A stretch of 64,000 nt of DNA from Spirochaetota bacterium (lineage in GTDB: Bacteria > Spirochaetota > UBA4802 > UB4802). The stretch lies in assembly GCA_029907515.1 (NCBI GenBank), contig JARYLT010000005.1:1-64000 (forward strand), read 5' to 3'. Positions 37,192-47,390 of the stretch are shown here, in pieces. How positions within the stretch are numbered: position 1 is the stretch's first letter; each line of letters opens with the position of its first letter. The translations under genes were made by a program, and so were the position numbers. Under the pieces are notes generated by a model. The model saw nothing but the letters and a program-made list of their open reading frames with translations. It did not search any database and was not told where the DNA came from.

Positions 37192-38019
37192 ATGCGTAAA
37201 TTTTTATTAGTACAGGTGGCGATAGTCGTTGTAGCAGCTTTTGCTATTTCATGTGCACCTAATAATGTCATGACCAAGCGTGACGAAACATATACATTTG
37301 ACCAGATGAGCGCACAGGATGAGACCCCTGTATATTCTGATATGGAACCAACTCAAATATCATCAAATAGTAGCGATAGCTCATATTATCAGGTAGGCAT
37401 AGCAAGCTGGTATGGACGCGAGTTCCAGGGAAGGCTCACCGCATCAGGAGAACCATTTGATATGAACAAATATACTGCAGCGCACCGCACCCTTCCATTT
37501 GGCAGTGTTATACTTGTCACCAATCTTGAAAATGGTAAAAAGGTAAAATGTACTGTTAATGACAGAGGACCATTCAAGAAAAACCGCGTTCTTGATGTAT
37601 CATATAAGGCTGCAAAGGATCTGGATATGCTTACTACTGGCGAAGCTAAAGTGGGCATTACAGTTCTTTCATACGGCAACAATACACAGCCAGGAACAAA
37701 GTCACATGATGTTGGAGTATTTGGCCAGCCTGTTGATAATGACAATGACAGCTCAAACAATGCAGGCATGGAGTCAAAACAATTCACTGGACTGGCATTG
37801 CAAACAGGTGCATTTTATTCAAAAGCTAATGCGTTAAAACTTAAAGAAAAGATTGAAGGACTTATTGACAAGCCCGTTACTGTAGTACAGGAAGGCTATT
37901 ATTATAAAGTCCGCATCACCAATATGAATGAAAATGAAGTTTCACGTTATATTAAAGTTTTGAAAAAAAATGACATTCCTTCATATAAAGTAACAATTAA
38001 TGAAAGCATGAATGATTAG
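37192..38019 (+). CDS. rlpA: Septal lytic transglycosylase lipoprotein RlpA
   Basis: The 275 residues start with a lipoprotein signal (ending FAISC, Cys21). A linker follows, then the RlpA double-psi beta-barrel (residues about 67-165) with QVGIASWYGREFQGRLTASGE, AAHRTLPFGS, VNDRGPF and VLDVSYKAAKDL. The catalytic Asp lies in DRGPF. The C-terminal SPOR domain (about 200-272, LQTGAFYSKANALKLKEKIE) binds denuded septal peptidoglycan. An AAAGGAGG site precedes the ATG. The gene is transcribed alone. Confidence 0.93.
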   Translation: MRKFLLVQVAIVVVAAFAISCAPNNVMTKRDETYTFDQMSAQDETPVYSDMEPTQISSNSSDSSYYQVGIASWYGREFQGRLTASGEPFDMNKYTAAHRTLPFGSVILVTNLENGKKVKCTVNDRGPFKKNRVLDVSYKAAKDLDMLTTGEAKVGITVLSYGNNTQPGTKSHDVGVFGQPVDNDNDSSNNAGMESKQFTGLALQTGAFYSKANALKLKEKIEGLIDKPVTVVQEGYYYKVRITNMNENEVSRYIKVLKKNDIPSYKVTINESMND

Positions 38020-38027
38020 ATACATAC

Positions 38028-38177
38028 GGGGCTGTCCCAAAAGTCGTTTCGATACAAATTTCGCAACGCTCATTGAGTAATTTTGCCAGATTTTGTGGCA
38101 AAATTGTATCGAAATGAGCGAGTATTACGATATAATGTTTGCAAAATTTACTCAACGACCTCTTTGGGGACAGTCCC
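38028..38177. mobile_element. MITE-like 150-bp fold-back element
   Basis: The ends are GGGGCTGTCCCAAAAG on the left and CTTTGGGGACAGTCCC on the right, an imperfect inverted repeat. Inside, TTTCGATACAA pairs with TTGTATCGAAA, and a TTTTGCCA...TGGCAAAA hairpin sits between them. No coding frame is present. The element begins 9 bp after the rlpA stop. The ends resemble IS termini, so it may be a non-autonomous derivative mobilised by an IS elsewhere in the genome. Confidence 0.65.
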
Positions 38178-38450
38178 TTGTTTTTTAAAAAAGCTGATGT
38201 AGTAACGTTACAGCTTTAACAATAAAAAAGTACTTATCCACAGCAAGACCTTAAAATTTCCCTACACATTATCTCCTGTATAATTTTTTAGCATTGTCAA
38301 TGTATTCAGAATAATTATTGATTTTTACAGCATATATTCCGACTGGTATACATTTATGATTGGTACATGCCTTAGCTGGTAGCATTTAACCAAATATGTA
38401 TGCACTATGGCAATCGTGCGCCAGTAGATTTCTGTATTAACGCACATACT
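38178..38450. other. Intergenic region, nothing recognised
   Basis: AT-rich DNA between the MITE-like element and the membrane acyltransferase gene. I see no RNA gene and no supported frame, except the N-terminal extension discussed for the acyltransferase. Confidence 0.5.
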
Positions 38451-39578
38451 ATGAACAGTAAACGAATAGTTCACATCGATTATCTGAAAACATGGGCAGT
38501 CATTGTTATGATAGAAGTCCATGTTGTTAATTGTTTCCTCAATCCATCATTCAAAACTGCATGGTGGTTCCATATAGTAAATTTCATAAACGGACTGGTG
38601 GCTCCAGTTTTTATCTTTACTGCAGGTTTTTCATTTGTCTTTTCAGTAATGAAAAAGCGAGAAGAACTTATCAGTTTATCAGATTTATTTTTTAGAAGAA
38701 CAGGCAGAATACTATTAATTGTTCTTGTGGGCTATCTTATCCATATCCCCTACTTCTCATTAAAAAATATTATTATTTATGCTTCACCTGCTGAGCTTAA
38801 ATCCTTTTATTCAGCAGATGTTCTCCAATGCATTGGATCAGGTTTGCTGGTTTTACTATTTCTACGAATGGCAATCCCGTCAGATACGCTATACCATAGA
38901 ATCATCACCGGCATCGGTTTGTTGATTGTTTTTATAACACCCTATATATGGGAGATTGACTTCAACCAATGGTTCCCATTGCCAATTGCTACATATTTCA
39001 ATGAAATGCATGGATCATTATTCCCAGTATTTCCATGGCATGGATTTTTGTTTTTAGGCGCATCATATGGGGTTTTTCAATTGCACCATAACACTAATAT
39101 CCATGCAGACAAATCTTTAAATACATTTGCAGCAATTTCTTTTATTATTAGCATTGCTGGCATTATTTCTATGCATTTCTTATCCCAAAACCCCGCATAT
39201 ACTATAAAGACAAGTGCAATCTTTTTTATAACACGGTATGCACTCGTCATAGTGCTGCTGCATTGCTGCCAGTGGTATCTTCATATAAAAAATAATCAGG
39301 GCGGATTATTCATCAATATAGGTAAAGAATCACTGCTTGTTTACTGGTTACATCTTCAGATATTATACAGGCATATTTTCAATGGGAAATCACTTGAAAG
39401 AATTGTTGCTCAGAAATTTAGCTTTGCAGAGTGTTTGACAGCTTTTCTTTTGCTGGCAGCCTTGATGTTTGCAGTAGCAATTATGTGGAATACATTAAAA
39501 CAACATTTTCCCGATATTTCCCGAAAAATATTTATTGGAACAATACTAATTGGATTAATAAAATTTTTATCTTTTTAA
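38451..39578 (+). CDS. Multi-pass membrane acyltransferase-like protein (HGSNAT/YeiB type)
   Basis: Using the ATG at 38451 gives 375 residues beginning MNSKRIVHIDYLKTWAVIVMIEVHV; an upstream ATG at 38400 is possible but weaker. About 10-11 hydrophobic helices are present. HIDYLKTWAV with a following conserved His, GLVAPVFIFTAGFSFVF, FPWHGFLFLGASYG near residue 200 and YWLHLQILY near 300 are features of the heparan-glucosaminide N-acetyltransferase and acyltransferase-3 type membrane families. Substrate unknown; likely modifies an envelope glycan. Confidence 0.8.
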   Translation: MNSKRIVHIDYLKTWAVIVMIEVHVVNCFLNPSFKTAWWFHIVNFINGLVAPVFIFTAGFSFVFSVMKKREELISLSDLFFRRTGRILLIVLVGYLIHIPYFSLKNIIIYASPAELKSFYSADVLQCIGSGLLVLLFLRMAIPSDTLYHRIITGIGLLIVFITPYIWEIDFNQWFPLPIATYFNEMHGSLFPVFPWHGFLFLGASYGVFQLHHNTNIHADKSLNTFAAISFIISIAGIISMHFLSQNPAYTIKTSAIFFITRYALVIVLLHCCQWYLHIKNNQGGLFINIGKESLLVYWLHLQILYRHIFNGKSLERIVAQKFSFAECLTAFLLLAALMFAVAIMWNTLKQHFPDISRKIFIGTILIGLIKFLSF

Positions 39579-39580
39579 TC

Positions 39581-40396
39581 TTAAACTGCTTTTGTGGCCT
39601 TTACAAGGTACTGTAACGCAGTTTGATTGTTCCCCACAAATAAATGGCACAGACTTAACGATATGAATGCCTGTGGTGTAGGCTCTTTCTGTATTTCCTG
39701 CTCTAATTGCTGTATCTTGGTATCGATAGTCCCCTTGCTGTCATTGAAAATGGTGTGAGGTATTGTTGAAATATATTCATTAAATTGCCTGAATCCCTTT
39801 TTCTGCAATGAATGGGATATAAGCTTTTCATCATTATACCGTGCACACTGTAAAATTATATCTGAAGTAATTTCCCTGAACCTGAATGAGTCATGGTACC
39901 TATCATATTGTTGTAAATAGCGTAAGGCATCGCTATAATTTTTTTGTTCATAATATAAAAGTATAATTGCGGTCAGGGCAACTTTATTTGCAGGGTCATT
40001 CTTAATAACTTCCTTAAAACATCCAAGAGCAGCTTTATAATTATTAATTTTGCTGAAAGCTATACCTTTAACCAGGAGAGCAATATAAAAATCTGGGTTA
40101 GATGTATTACACTTATTCAGGATAATAATAGCTTTTTTATATTCACCCAACCTGAAATAAAGGCTTCCAATGTTGAATAAAACAATATAATCTTCTTTCA
40201 GTTGCAGTGCACGTAAAAAACAATCAAGAGCATGATTGAATTGTTTCATGCGATAATACAATGAACCTAAATTGATTAATGCAGCCCTGAAAGAATTATC
40301 AATTTGGAGTATCTGTATATATAGTTGCAATGCTTCAGTAACATTACCCTGCTCTTCCAGCCGGAGTGCTTCTATAAATTGTTCCTGTATAGTCAT
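39581..40396 (-). CDS. Tetratricopeptide repeat protein
   Basis: The 271 residues consist mainly of TPR units from residue 5 to about 160 (ALINLGSLYYRMKQFNHAL, LFNIGSLYFRLGEYKKAI, ALLVKGIAFSKINNYKAAL). A less regular second half follows. There is no signal peptide, so it is cytoplasmic. TPR proteins mediate protein contacts. It ends 2 bp from the convergent acyltransferase gene and is followed upstream on the same strand by a diguanylate cyclase, with which it may be co-transcribed. Confidence 0.85.
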   Translation of the reverse strand: MTIQEQFIEALRLEEQGNVTEALQLYIQILQIDNSFRAALINLGSLYYRMKQFNHALDCFLRALQLKEDYIVLFNIGSLYFRLGEYKKAIIILNKCNTSNPDFYIALLVKGIAFSKINNYKAALGCFKEVIKNDPANKVALTAIILLYYEQKNYSDALRYLQQYDRYHDSFRFREITSDIILQCARYNDEKLISHSLQKKGFRQFNEYISTIPHTIFNDSKGTIDTKIQQLEQEIQKEPTPQAFISLSLCHLFVGNNQTALQYLVKATKAV

Positions 40397-40447
40397 TCAA
40401 TCAACCTTTCCAAACAAATAGGCATTCTATTGCTTACTATCGGCATT

Positions 40448-41512
40448 TTATTTGGCAAGCGCAACTTTATTTCGTCCCATCTCTTTTGCCTTATATAACG
40501 CTTTATCAGATCTGCCTACAAATTCCTTTATAGAAGTATCTCTTGCAGGATCATACTGAGTAACTCCAATGCTTATAGTAACATGCAACGTACTGTCCTG
40601 CCCCTTGAATGGATGCTGTTCAACAATCTTACGCAAGCGTTGTGCCACAATACCTGCCTGATCCAGTCGTGTCTGGGGCAATATCACCGCAAACTCTTCG
40701 CCTCCGTATCGGCAGGGTATATCCATTTTACGAAGGTCTTTCAGAAATATTGCAGCAACTTCTTTCAGTACACTATCGCCCTGCAAATGCCCATAGGTAT
40801 CGTTGAACCGCTTAAAATGGTCTATGTCACACATCAACAGTGAAAGGGGTGCATTATATCGCTGACTTCGTTTCATTTCCTCAAACAATCGTATTTCAAA
40901 ATAATGGTGAATATACAACCGTGTCATTCTATCCAGTGTTGACATTAAATACAGCCGTGAATTTTCAACTGCCACCGCGCCAAACCGTGCTACATAATGT
41001 AAAAATTCCTTTTCTGAATTTGAAAAACCGCCACCGGTTATTTTTTCCCCTAAAAGGAGAACACCCATCAGTGAATTTTTTGATTTTAAAGGTACTACTA
41101 TGTATGGATTTAAAAACGCTATCAATTTGAGGTCGTCAGCCAGGTCGGGTAACTCCAGGAGTGTTTCATATTCAATTGGGTATGGATTATTTTCTAAAAA
41201 TCCAACGAGTGGACTTGTTTCCTGCAATATCACATTTTCCTCAAAATCACTGTCATACCCTTTGGCCATATGTATATAAAAATCATTCACATCAATGTCT
41301 TTTTGCAACAGCAGCGCTACCTGTTCAACAAACATCTGGCCAATACAGCTGTATAAAAGGGATTCAACCAGGCTTTCAAACTGCAAATTTGATGAAAGAC
41401 TTATTCCTAACTCAAGCAGGTTGCGCAGGTCATAAATCTTTTTTTCCAGGCCTTCTATGCCTTCCGGTGTTGGTTCAGTTTCATCAAAAAAAGTTAACCC
41501 ATTATCATCCAT
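40448..41512 (-). CDS. GAF-GGDEF diguanylate cyclase
   Basis: The 354 residues hold an N-terminal GAF domain (about 30-190) and a GGDEF domain (about 195-354). The active site is in CRYGGEEFAVILP, and an RxxD inhibitory site (RKMD) lies five residues before it. It makes c-di-GMP and is probably product-inhibited. There is no membrane segment. It opposes the HD-GYP phosphodiesterase encoded at 30.5 kb. Confidence 0.93.
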   Translation of the reverse strand: MDDNGLTFFDETEPTPEGIEGLEKKIYDLRNLLELGISLSSNLQFESLVESLLYSCIGQMFVEQVALLLQKDIDVNDFYIHMAKGYDSDFEENVILQETSPLVGFLENNPYPIEYETLLELPDLADDLKLIAFLNPYIVVPLKSKNSLMGVLLLGEKITGGGFSNSEKEFLHYVARFGAVAVENSRLYLMSTLDRMTRLYIHHYFEIRLFEEMKRSQRYNAPLSLLMCDIDHFKRFNDTYGHLQGDSVLKEVAAIFLKDLRKMDIPCRYGGEEFAVILPQTRLDQAGIVAQRLRKIVEQHPFKGQDSTLHVTISIGVTQYDPARDTSIKEFVGRSDKALYKAKEMGRNKVALAK

Positions 41513-41691
41513 ACATACCCTGTAAAATAATTCTTGCGTTTTTATTACTATTACCTGTTTATGACGTTATATGCTGTATCATCAATATATATACATGTAA
41601 AAATGCATAGCAGATTTTTATACTATTTACAAAAAATGTCAATAATTATATACTAATTGTATCAGTTATTTAATAAATTGTTATTATTACC

Positions 41692-42126
41692 ATGGAGACA
41701 ATAAAAGTAAAATTACAACCGGGCGCTAAATTACCCGATTATCAAACCATACATTCATCAGGTGCTGACCTTTATGCATTACTGGATACACCGGTCACCT
41801 TGCAGCCACTGCAGCGTGCGCTCATACCCACTGGCATTTCTATTGAACTTCCCCCTGGCTATGAAGCACAAATAAGACCACGCAGCGGTCTTGCCATTAA
41901 TCACGGGATTACTCTTCTTAATACTCCCGGCACCATTGATGCTGATTATCGTGGAGAAATTAAAGTAATTGTGATAAACTTAGGTGATAAACCATTCACA
42001 ATTGAAAACAATATGCGGATTGCTCAGATGGTCATTGCGCATACTTTGCAGGTAACATTTGAAGTAGTTACAGAATTAACCCCCACAAAACGGAATGACG
42101 GAGGCTTTGGACATACAGGCTTATGA
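41692..42126 (+). CDS. dut: dUTP diphosphatase
   Basis: The 144 residues contain the five trimeric dUTPase motifs: HSSGADLYAL, PRSGLAINHGI, LLNTPGTIDADYRGEIKVIVINLG, NNMRIAQMVI and the C-terminal RNDGGFGHTGL. It hydrolyses dUTP to dUMP. The stop overlaps the rnj start by 4 bp (ATGA), so it leads the dut-rnj-uppP-ftsK cluster. Confidence 0.97.
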   Translation: METIKVKLQPGAKLPDYQTIHSSGADLYALLDTPVTLQPLQRALIPTGISIELPPGYEAQIRPRSGLAINHGITLLNTPGTIDADYRGEIKVIVINLGDKPFTIENNMRIAQMVIAHTLQVTFEVVTELTPTKRNDGGFGHTGL

Positions 42127-43769
42127 AAGAAAAGAAAATACGAATTATACCAATAGGTGGCCTTCATGCTATTGGCGGTAACATGATGGCCATTGAATAT
42201 GACAATGAAATGATCATAATAGACTGCGGCATTACCTTCCCCAATGGTGAAACACCTGGTATTGATTTTATGATACCGGATTTCAGCTTTATACTTGAGA
42301 ATAAAACTAAAGTTAAAGGAATCATCATTACCCATGGCCATGAAGATCATATTGGGGCAATACCCTTTTTACTGCAAAAGATAAATGTACCGGTATATGC
42401 CACAAAACTAACCCTTGGGTTGGTAACAAGCAGGCTTGCCGAACGGCCGGTAAATGCACCTACATTCATTGAAATAGAACCACGTGATGTAATACATATT
42501 GGTTCATTTGTCATTGAATTTTTGCGTGTGAATCATTCAATCATTGATGGCGTTGGGCTTGCCATAAAAACTCCCATTGGCACTATCATACACACTGGCG
42601 ACTATAAAATTGACTACTCGCCTATTGATGGTAATGTTGCTGACCTTCACCGCTTTGCTGAATATGGCCAGCAGGGCGTGCTGCTCCTCATCAGTGACAG
42701 CACCAATGCAACCAATCCCGGTTATACACCATCTGAAATAGTTCTGAAAAAGAAGCTCCTGGAAATATTTGCAAAGTCAAAGGGACGTATTTTTGTCGCA
42801 AGCTTTGCTTCTAACATACACAGAATCCAGCAGGTTCTGGAAGCTTCACAGAAATATAATCGTAAAGTTGTTATTTCCGGAACCACCATGCAAAAAAATA
42901 TTGAGATAGCAACTGAACTGGGATACCTGAAATACAAAAAAGACCTGATTATAGATGCAAAGGATATTGGCAAGTATACCCATAAAAAACTGGTGGTTCT
43001 GTGTACCGGTTCTCAGGGTGAACCCATGTCAGCTCTTTCCCGTATGGCTACCGGCACGCACAAGCATTTCAGGATAGGAGCAGGGGATACCGTTATCATT
43101 ACCGCTTCGGTTATTCCAGGAAATGAACGCATGGTGTACAGTGTTATCAATTCCCTGATGCAGATGGGGGCAGATGTATTTTATGAACAGGATGAAGAAA
43201 TTCATGTGTCAGGGCATGCGTCACAGGAAGAACTTAAGCTTATGATTACTCTGACTCAGCCAAAATACTTTTTACCGGTACATGGCGAATACCGACATCT
43301 TAAAGCACATGCCTCACTGGCAGAATCACTCAACATAAAACCACAGAATATCATTGTTGCCCAGAATGGCGATATAATAGAGCTAACACCAAACCGTTTT
43401 GAAAAGAAGGGGAATATACCTCTTTCTACCGTATATGTTGATGGTTCCTATATTGGCGATATCACTGATGACATCATTGCTGAACGTAAAACATTGGCAT
43501 CTGATGGTGTCATTGTTATCAGCATTGTTATAGGTGATGGGTTGCTACTGTACCCACCAGTTATTATAGCCAGGGGTTTTATTGGCATAAAGAATGATAG
43601 ATTTATGCAGGTGCTTCAAAAGGAACTATCGAACACTATTGAAAAGCAGCTTTTACAGAATGCCTCACCTGAACACCTGACAGTCGCAGTAAAAAAGCTT
43701 GCCAAAATGATTGCCCATCGGTTTACCAACAATACGCCACTCATTGAAACTATCATCCAGGAGATTTAA
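42123..43769 (+). CDS. rnj: Ribonuclease J
   Basis: The 548 residues match RNase J. The metallo-beta-lactamase core has THGHEDHIGAIPF near residue 73, the beta-CASP domain includes SDSTNA, and the C-terminal part has HVSGHASQEELK and PVHGEYRHL near residues 370-395. It is a 5'-3' exo- and endoribonuclease for mRNA decay and RNA processing. It overlaps dut by 4 bp and sits 1 bp from uppP. Length and motifs look complete. Confidence 0.97.
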   Translation: MKEKKIRIIPIGGLHAIGGNMMAIEYDNEMIIIDCGITFPNGETPGIDFMIPDFSFILENKTKVKGIIITHGHEDHIGAIPFLLQKINVPVYATKLTLGLVTSRLAERPVNAPTFIEIEPRDVIHIGSFVIEFLRVNHSIIDGVGLAIKTPIGTIIHTGDYKIDYSPIDGNVADLHRFAEYGQQGVLLLISDSTNATNPGYTPSEIVLKKKLLEIFAKSKGRIFVASFASNIHRIQQVLEASQKYNRKVVISGTTMQKNIEIATELGYLKYKKDLIIDAKDIGKYTHKKLVVLCTGSQGEPMSALSRMATGTHKHFRIGAGDTVIITASVIPGNERMVYSVINSLMQMGADVFYEQDEEIHVSGHASQEELKLMITLTQPKYFLPVHGEYRHLKAHASLAESLNIKPQNIIVAQNGDIIELTPNRFEKKGNIPLSTVYVDGSYIGDITDDIIAERKTLASDGVIVISIVIGDGLLLYPPVIIARGFIGIKNDRFMQVLQKELSNTIEKQLLQNASPEHLTVAVKKLAKMIAHRFTNNTPLIETIIQEI

Positions 43770-43770
43770 C

Positions 43771-44601
43771 ATGGCCTATAGTATTGTTATTTTCTGCATC
43801 CTGGGGATCATCCAGGGTGTAACTGAATTTTTGCCTGTATCATCATCAGGGCACCTTGCACTGTTAGAGGCAATACCACAGGTTCACACTATCTTTGGTA
43901 CAATGGATACGGGCGCTAAACTTTTTTTTAACGTTGCACTGCACCTGGCAAGCCTGGTAGCAATAATCATATTTTACTATAATGACATCATTAAGCTTGT
44001 TACCGGAACTATCGCCGAAATTACAAAAAAACACTATGGTATAAACTGTAAGTTTGCATGCAACATAGTGATTGCCTCAATACCTGCTGCGCTGGTTGGT
44101 TTGTTTCTCAACGACGTTGTTGAAGCATCAATTTCCAGCCCTGCACTTGTTGCAGGTCTTCTTATAATTAATGGTATCATGCTCATAGTATCTAATAAAT
44201 TACCCAAAAAAAGCCGAAAATGTGAAGAGATGGGAATACTGCAGGCATTGCTTATTGGGCTTTTCCAGGCAGTTGCAATTTTGCCGGGCATATCACGCTC
44301 AGGTAGCACCATTGTTGGAGGTCTTTTAACAGGATTAAAGCCTGAAGAAGCTGGAAAATTTTCGTTTTTAATGGCAATACCGGTTATTGCCGGGGCAGGA
44401 CTGCTTGAATTGCGGAAATTGGGCACCATTAATGCCTTTGAATTTGGTATTCCCGTTGTGATTGCTATGGCTATAACATTTATTGCAGCACTTGCCTCAT
44501 TGAAGCTGCTTGTGGCAATGCTCAAGTCGCTGCACCTGCACTATTTTGGGTACTATACCATTATAGCGGGGGTGGCAGCATTATTTATTTTACTGGTATA
44601 A
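43771..44601 (+). CDS. uppP: Undecaprenyl-diphosphatase UppP (BacA)
   Basis: An ATG one base after the rnj stop gives 276 residues beginning MAYSIVIFCILGIIQGVTEFLP. The catalytic motifs GVTEFLPVSSSGH and PGISRSGSTI are clear, and about seven to eight membrane helices follow. It dephosphorylates C55-PP for peptidoglycan and other glycan synthesis. A GGAG-containing site lies at the end of rnj. A copy of the iterated 9-mer is inside the gene at 44007. Confidence 0.97.
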   Translation: MAYSIVIFCILGIIQGVTEFLPVSSSGHLALLEAIPQVHTIFGTMDTGAKLFFNVALHLASLVAIIIFYYNDIIKLVTGTIAEITKKHYGINCKFACNIVIASIPAALVGLFLNDVVEASISSPALVAGLLIINGIMLIVSNKLPKKSRKCEEMGILQALLIGLFQAVAILPGISRSGSTIVGGLLTGLKPEEAGKFSFLMAIPVIAGAGLLELRKLGTINAFEFGIPVVIAMAITFIAALASLKLLVAMLKSLHLHYFGYYTIIAGVAALFILLV

Positions 44602-44630
44602 AATTACAGGTACAGGATTAGCAAACGTGT

Positions 44631-47066
44631 ATGTCCAATCGTGTCACTGAAATACTGTGTGTTATACTGTGGGGGTTTGCTGTTATTGTCTTTCTTTCAC
44701 TGGCAACATTCCACATATCTGATTATGATACTCTGGGCACCATGCCAGTACAAAACATACTTGGACCTGCCGGAGTGATACTTGCTCAGATACTCAGAAT
44801 ATCGTTTGGCATAGCATCATATTTTGTTGTTGCAATATTGCTTTTAACCGGATGGGGGCTTGTCAAATATAAATCGCTTGAACCTGTCCTGGAACATATC
44901 TTTGCCATAACCTTTGCAATGGTTTCGACTTCACTTCTTGTAACCATTATACAACCGGAAACTATTGCACCTTTTGCAGGTGGAGTGGTTGGCATGGCAT
45001 TATACCACGTGTTTACTTCAGTAATGGGTTTGACTGGTGCATGGATAGCCACAATACTTCTGGTACTTATTTCACTTATACTGCTTGGCATAGTGTCATT
45101 AAGCTATTTCTTTGATAGCCAGCGGTTTACCTCTTTAGCAAACGTTGCTGCGTTGCTGTATAGAAAGATTGTGCTTTTTAAGCACAGGGATTCCATACCT
45201 CTTATTGACATTACATCATTCAATGCTGAAAAAAAGATACCCTGGATCACAAGAACCAAAATTACCCTGTATGGGAAAACACCAGTGCGCAAACCAAAGC
45301 TCATTGAATATGATAACATACTCACGTATAAGGGCGATAGTTCCTATTATAATAAAAAAGACCATACAGATGACCTGCAGATAATCACTACACATACTAC
45401 ACCTACTGAAAATAGCATACTGGATAATTCAGATTCTTCTTCCATGAATACCGCTGATACTGAAAGCAAAGAAGCTGCCCCACAGGTTGTTGCCGTAACC
45501 AATGCGGTGATTGAACTGCCACAGGAAGACAGTATCCAGAAAGAACATGAGCCCACAGTGAGTACAAAGGAAATCAGTGACATTGATGAACATTATGACG
45601 AAGAGGATGAATATGATGATGCAACAGATAATGAAGAAGACATGGTTGCCCGTAACGTTTTTGAGGAAATACCAATCAATCAGAAGTACAGCATACCTGT
45701 AGACTTTTTAAAGCAATACACCGTGCATGATGAAACAGGCTATAAACAGGAGATAGCAAAAAATTCTGAACTTCTGGTCAACACATTGCGGGACTTTGGC
45801 ATTGAATCAAAAGTTGTTAATGTTAACCGTGGACCGGTTATTACATTGTATGAATTGCAGATAGCTCCGGGTATAAAAGTCAACCGTATTGTTGGGCTTG
45901 CTGACGACATTGCCATGGCACTTGCCGCTTCCCGTGTTCGAGTGGTAGCACCAATCCCTGGCAAAAAGGCCATTGGCGTAGAGATACCCAACAAAGTACG
46001 TGAAACAGTAACATTAAAAGACATCATTGCCTCTCCTGAGTATACCCATCAGCAGGGGCGCCTGAAAGTAGGTCTGGGCAAGGATATCATGGGCAAACCT
46101 GTGGTAATTGATATTAAAAAACTACCGCACCTGCTTATTGCTGGTGCAACAGGTGCCGGTAAATCTGTATGTGTTCATTCTATCATAACAAGCCTGGTGT
46201 ACAACTATGATCCCAACTATGTGCGCTTTATCATGGTTGATCCAAAACTTGTTGAACTGCAGATATACAATGGCATCCCACATCTACTAACCCCGGTCAT
46301 TATTGAGCCATTCATGGTACCAAAAGCGCTGAAGTGGACCATGATGGAGATGGAACGGCGCTACTACCTCCTTTCAGAATATAACACACGCGACATTGAC
46401 CGCTACAACCAGATGGTTGAACGCAACAAGAATGGCGAATACCTGCCCTATATTGTCATCATCATGGATGAGCTTGCCGACCTCATGATGGTTGCCGCAA
46501 AAGAAATAGAAGGCTACATAACCCGTATTGCACAGAAAGCACGTGCAGTGGGCATTCACCTGGTACTGGCAACCCAGCGCCCATCAGTAGATATCATTAC
46601 CGGCATCATCAAGGCAAACTTCCCTGCCCGTATTGCATTTCAGGTTGCCCAGAAAACTGACTCACGTACTATTATTGACCAGAATGGGGCCGAAAAGCTG
46701 CTTGGCAAAGGCGATATGCTGTACCAGTCACCAATGAGCTCATTCCCCATACGAATTCAGGGAGCTTTTATTTCTGAGGATGAGCTCTCATCAATTGTTG
46801 CTTTCCTTAAAAAAATAGCAAAACCACGGTATGTTGATATTGAACAAAGCCTGGTGGAATTTGAAGATGATGATGAAGAAGGTGAAGATGAACTTTTCAT
46901 TGAAGCGGTGAAGATAGTTGAAACCACAAAAAAAGCTTCAGCTTCATACCTTCAGCGCAGGCTTTCAATTGGCTACAATCGTGCCGCACGTATCATTGAA
47001 CGCATGGAAGAGTTGGGGTACATTGGGCCACAACAGGGAAGCAAGCCCCGCGAAGTATATATATAA
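44631..47066 (+). CDS. ftsK: DNA translocase FtsK/SpoIIIE
   Basis: The 811 residues contain four or so N-terminal membrane helices (residues about 8-165) and an acidic low-complexity linker (about 235-345). The RecA-like motor (about 420-720) has Walker A in GATGAGKSVCVHS and Walker B in YIVIIMDELADLM. The C-terminal gamma winged helix (about 750-811) ends SKPREVYI. It pumps DNA at the division septum, reading polar sequences through gamma, and activates XerCD at dif. A copy of the iterated 9-mer occurs in the linker at 45334, which reads GDSS. Confidence 0.97.
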   Translation: MSNRVTEILCVILWGFAVIVFLSLATFHISDYDTLGTMPVQNILGPAGVILAQILRISFGIASYFVVAILLLTGWGLVKYKSLEPVLEHIFAITFAMVSTSLLVTIIQPETIAPFAGGVVGMALYHVFTSVMGLTGAWIATILLVLISLILLGIVSLSYFFDSQRFTSLANVAALLYRKIVLFKHRDSIPLIDITSFNAEKKIPWITRTKITLYGKTPVRKPKLIEYDNILTYKGDSSYYNKKDHTDDLQIITTHTTPTENSILDNSDSSSMNTADTESKEAAPQVVAVTNAVIELPQEDSIQKEHEPTVSTKEISDIDEHYDEEDEYDDATDNEEDMVARNVFEEIPINQKYSIPVDFLKQYTVHDETGYKQEIAKNSELLVNTLRDFGIESKVVNVNRGPVITLYELQIAPGIKVNRIVGLADDIAMALAASRVRVVAPIPGKKAIGVEIPNKVRETVTLKDIIASPEYTHQQGRLKVGLGKDIMGKPVVIDIKKLPHLLIAGATGAGKSVCVHSIITSLVYNYDPNYVRFIMVDPKLVELQIYNGIPHLLTPVIIEPFMVPKALKWTMMEMERRYYLLSEYNTRDIDRYNQMVERNKNGEYLPYIVIIMDELADLMMVAAKEIEGYITRIAQKARAVGIHLVLATQRPSVDIITGIIKANFPARIAFQVAQKTDSRTIIDQNGAEKLLGKGDMLYQSPMSSFPIRIQGAFISEDELSSIVAFLKKIAKPRYVDIEQSLVEFEDDDEEGEDELFIEAVKIVETTKKASASYLQRRLSIGYNRAARIIERMEELGYIGPQQGSKPREVYI

Positions 47067-47123
47067 AAAAATTTAAGTGACTTTTTTTATTCCATATTTT
47101 ATTATATCTTTATAGTATAATAT

Positions 47124-47143
47124 TATCACTTTTAAAAGTGATA
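47124..47143. promoter_or_regulatory. Perfect 20-bp palindrome downstream of ftsK
   Basis: TATCACTTTTAAAAGTGATA is a perfect palindrome 57 bp after the ftsK stop. It may be an operator for the downstream TPR gene or a weak hairpin; no U tract follows, so I do not call it a terminator. Confidence 0.5.
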
Positions 47144-47218
47144 GCATGTGCATATTATTGGATGTATTTACATGTATATGTGCTTGCGATCTATGCAATA
47201 TAATAATTATTTTCAGAG

Positions 47219-47353
47219 ATGAAAATGTTTTTACCATTACCCTTAATACTTCTTCCTTATAAACAGATAGTTACTGAGCCTTTCTTCAAGTTCAGAGAGA
47301 GGTTTTTGAAGGAAGGGGTGAGTGAGGTAAAGATATATTTTTTTACGAAGTAG
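47219..47353 (+). CDS. Possible 44-residue small protein
   Basis: An ATG at 47219 gives an uninterrupted 44-codon frame (MKMFLPLPLILLPYKQIV...) ending at TAG 47353, just before the TPR protein gene. It has no family resemblance and no clear ribosome site. It is worth a check only. Confidence 0.25.
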   Translation: MKMFLPLPLILLPYKQIVTEPFFKFRERFLKEGVSEVKIYFFTK

Positions 47354-47390
47354 TTGCACGATGTTCATTAAATCATATGTGAGGCGCTAT

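Noticed and set aside
47124-47143. ftsK terminator
   Set aside because: Perfect palindrome but no loop and no U tract, so called a possible operator only.
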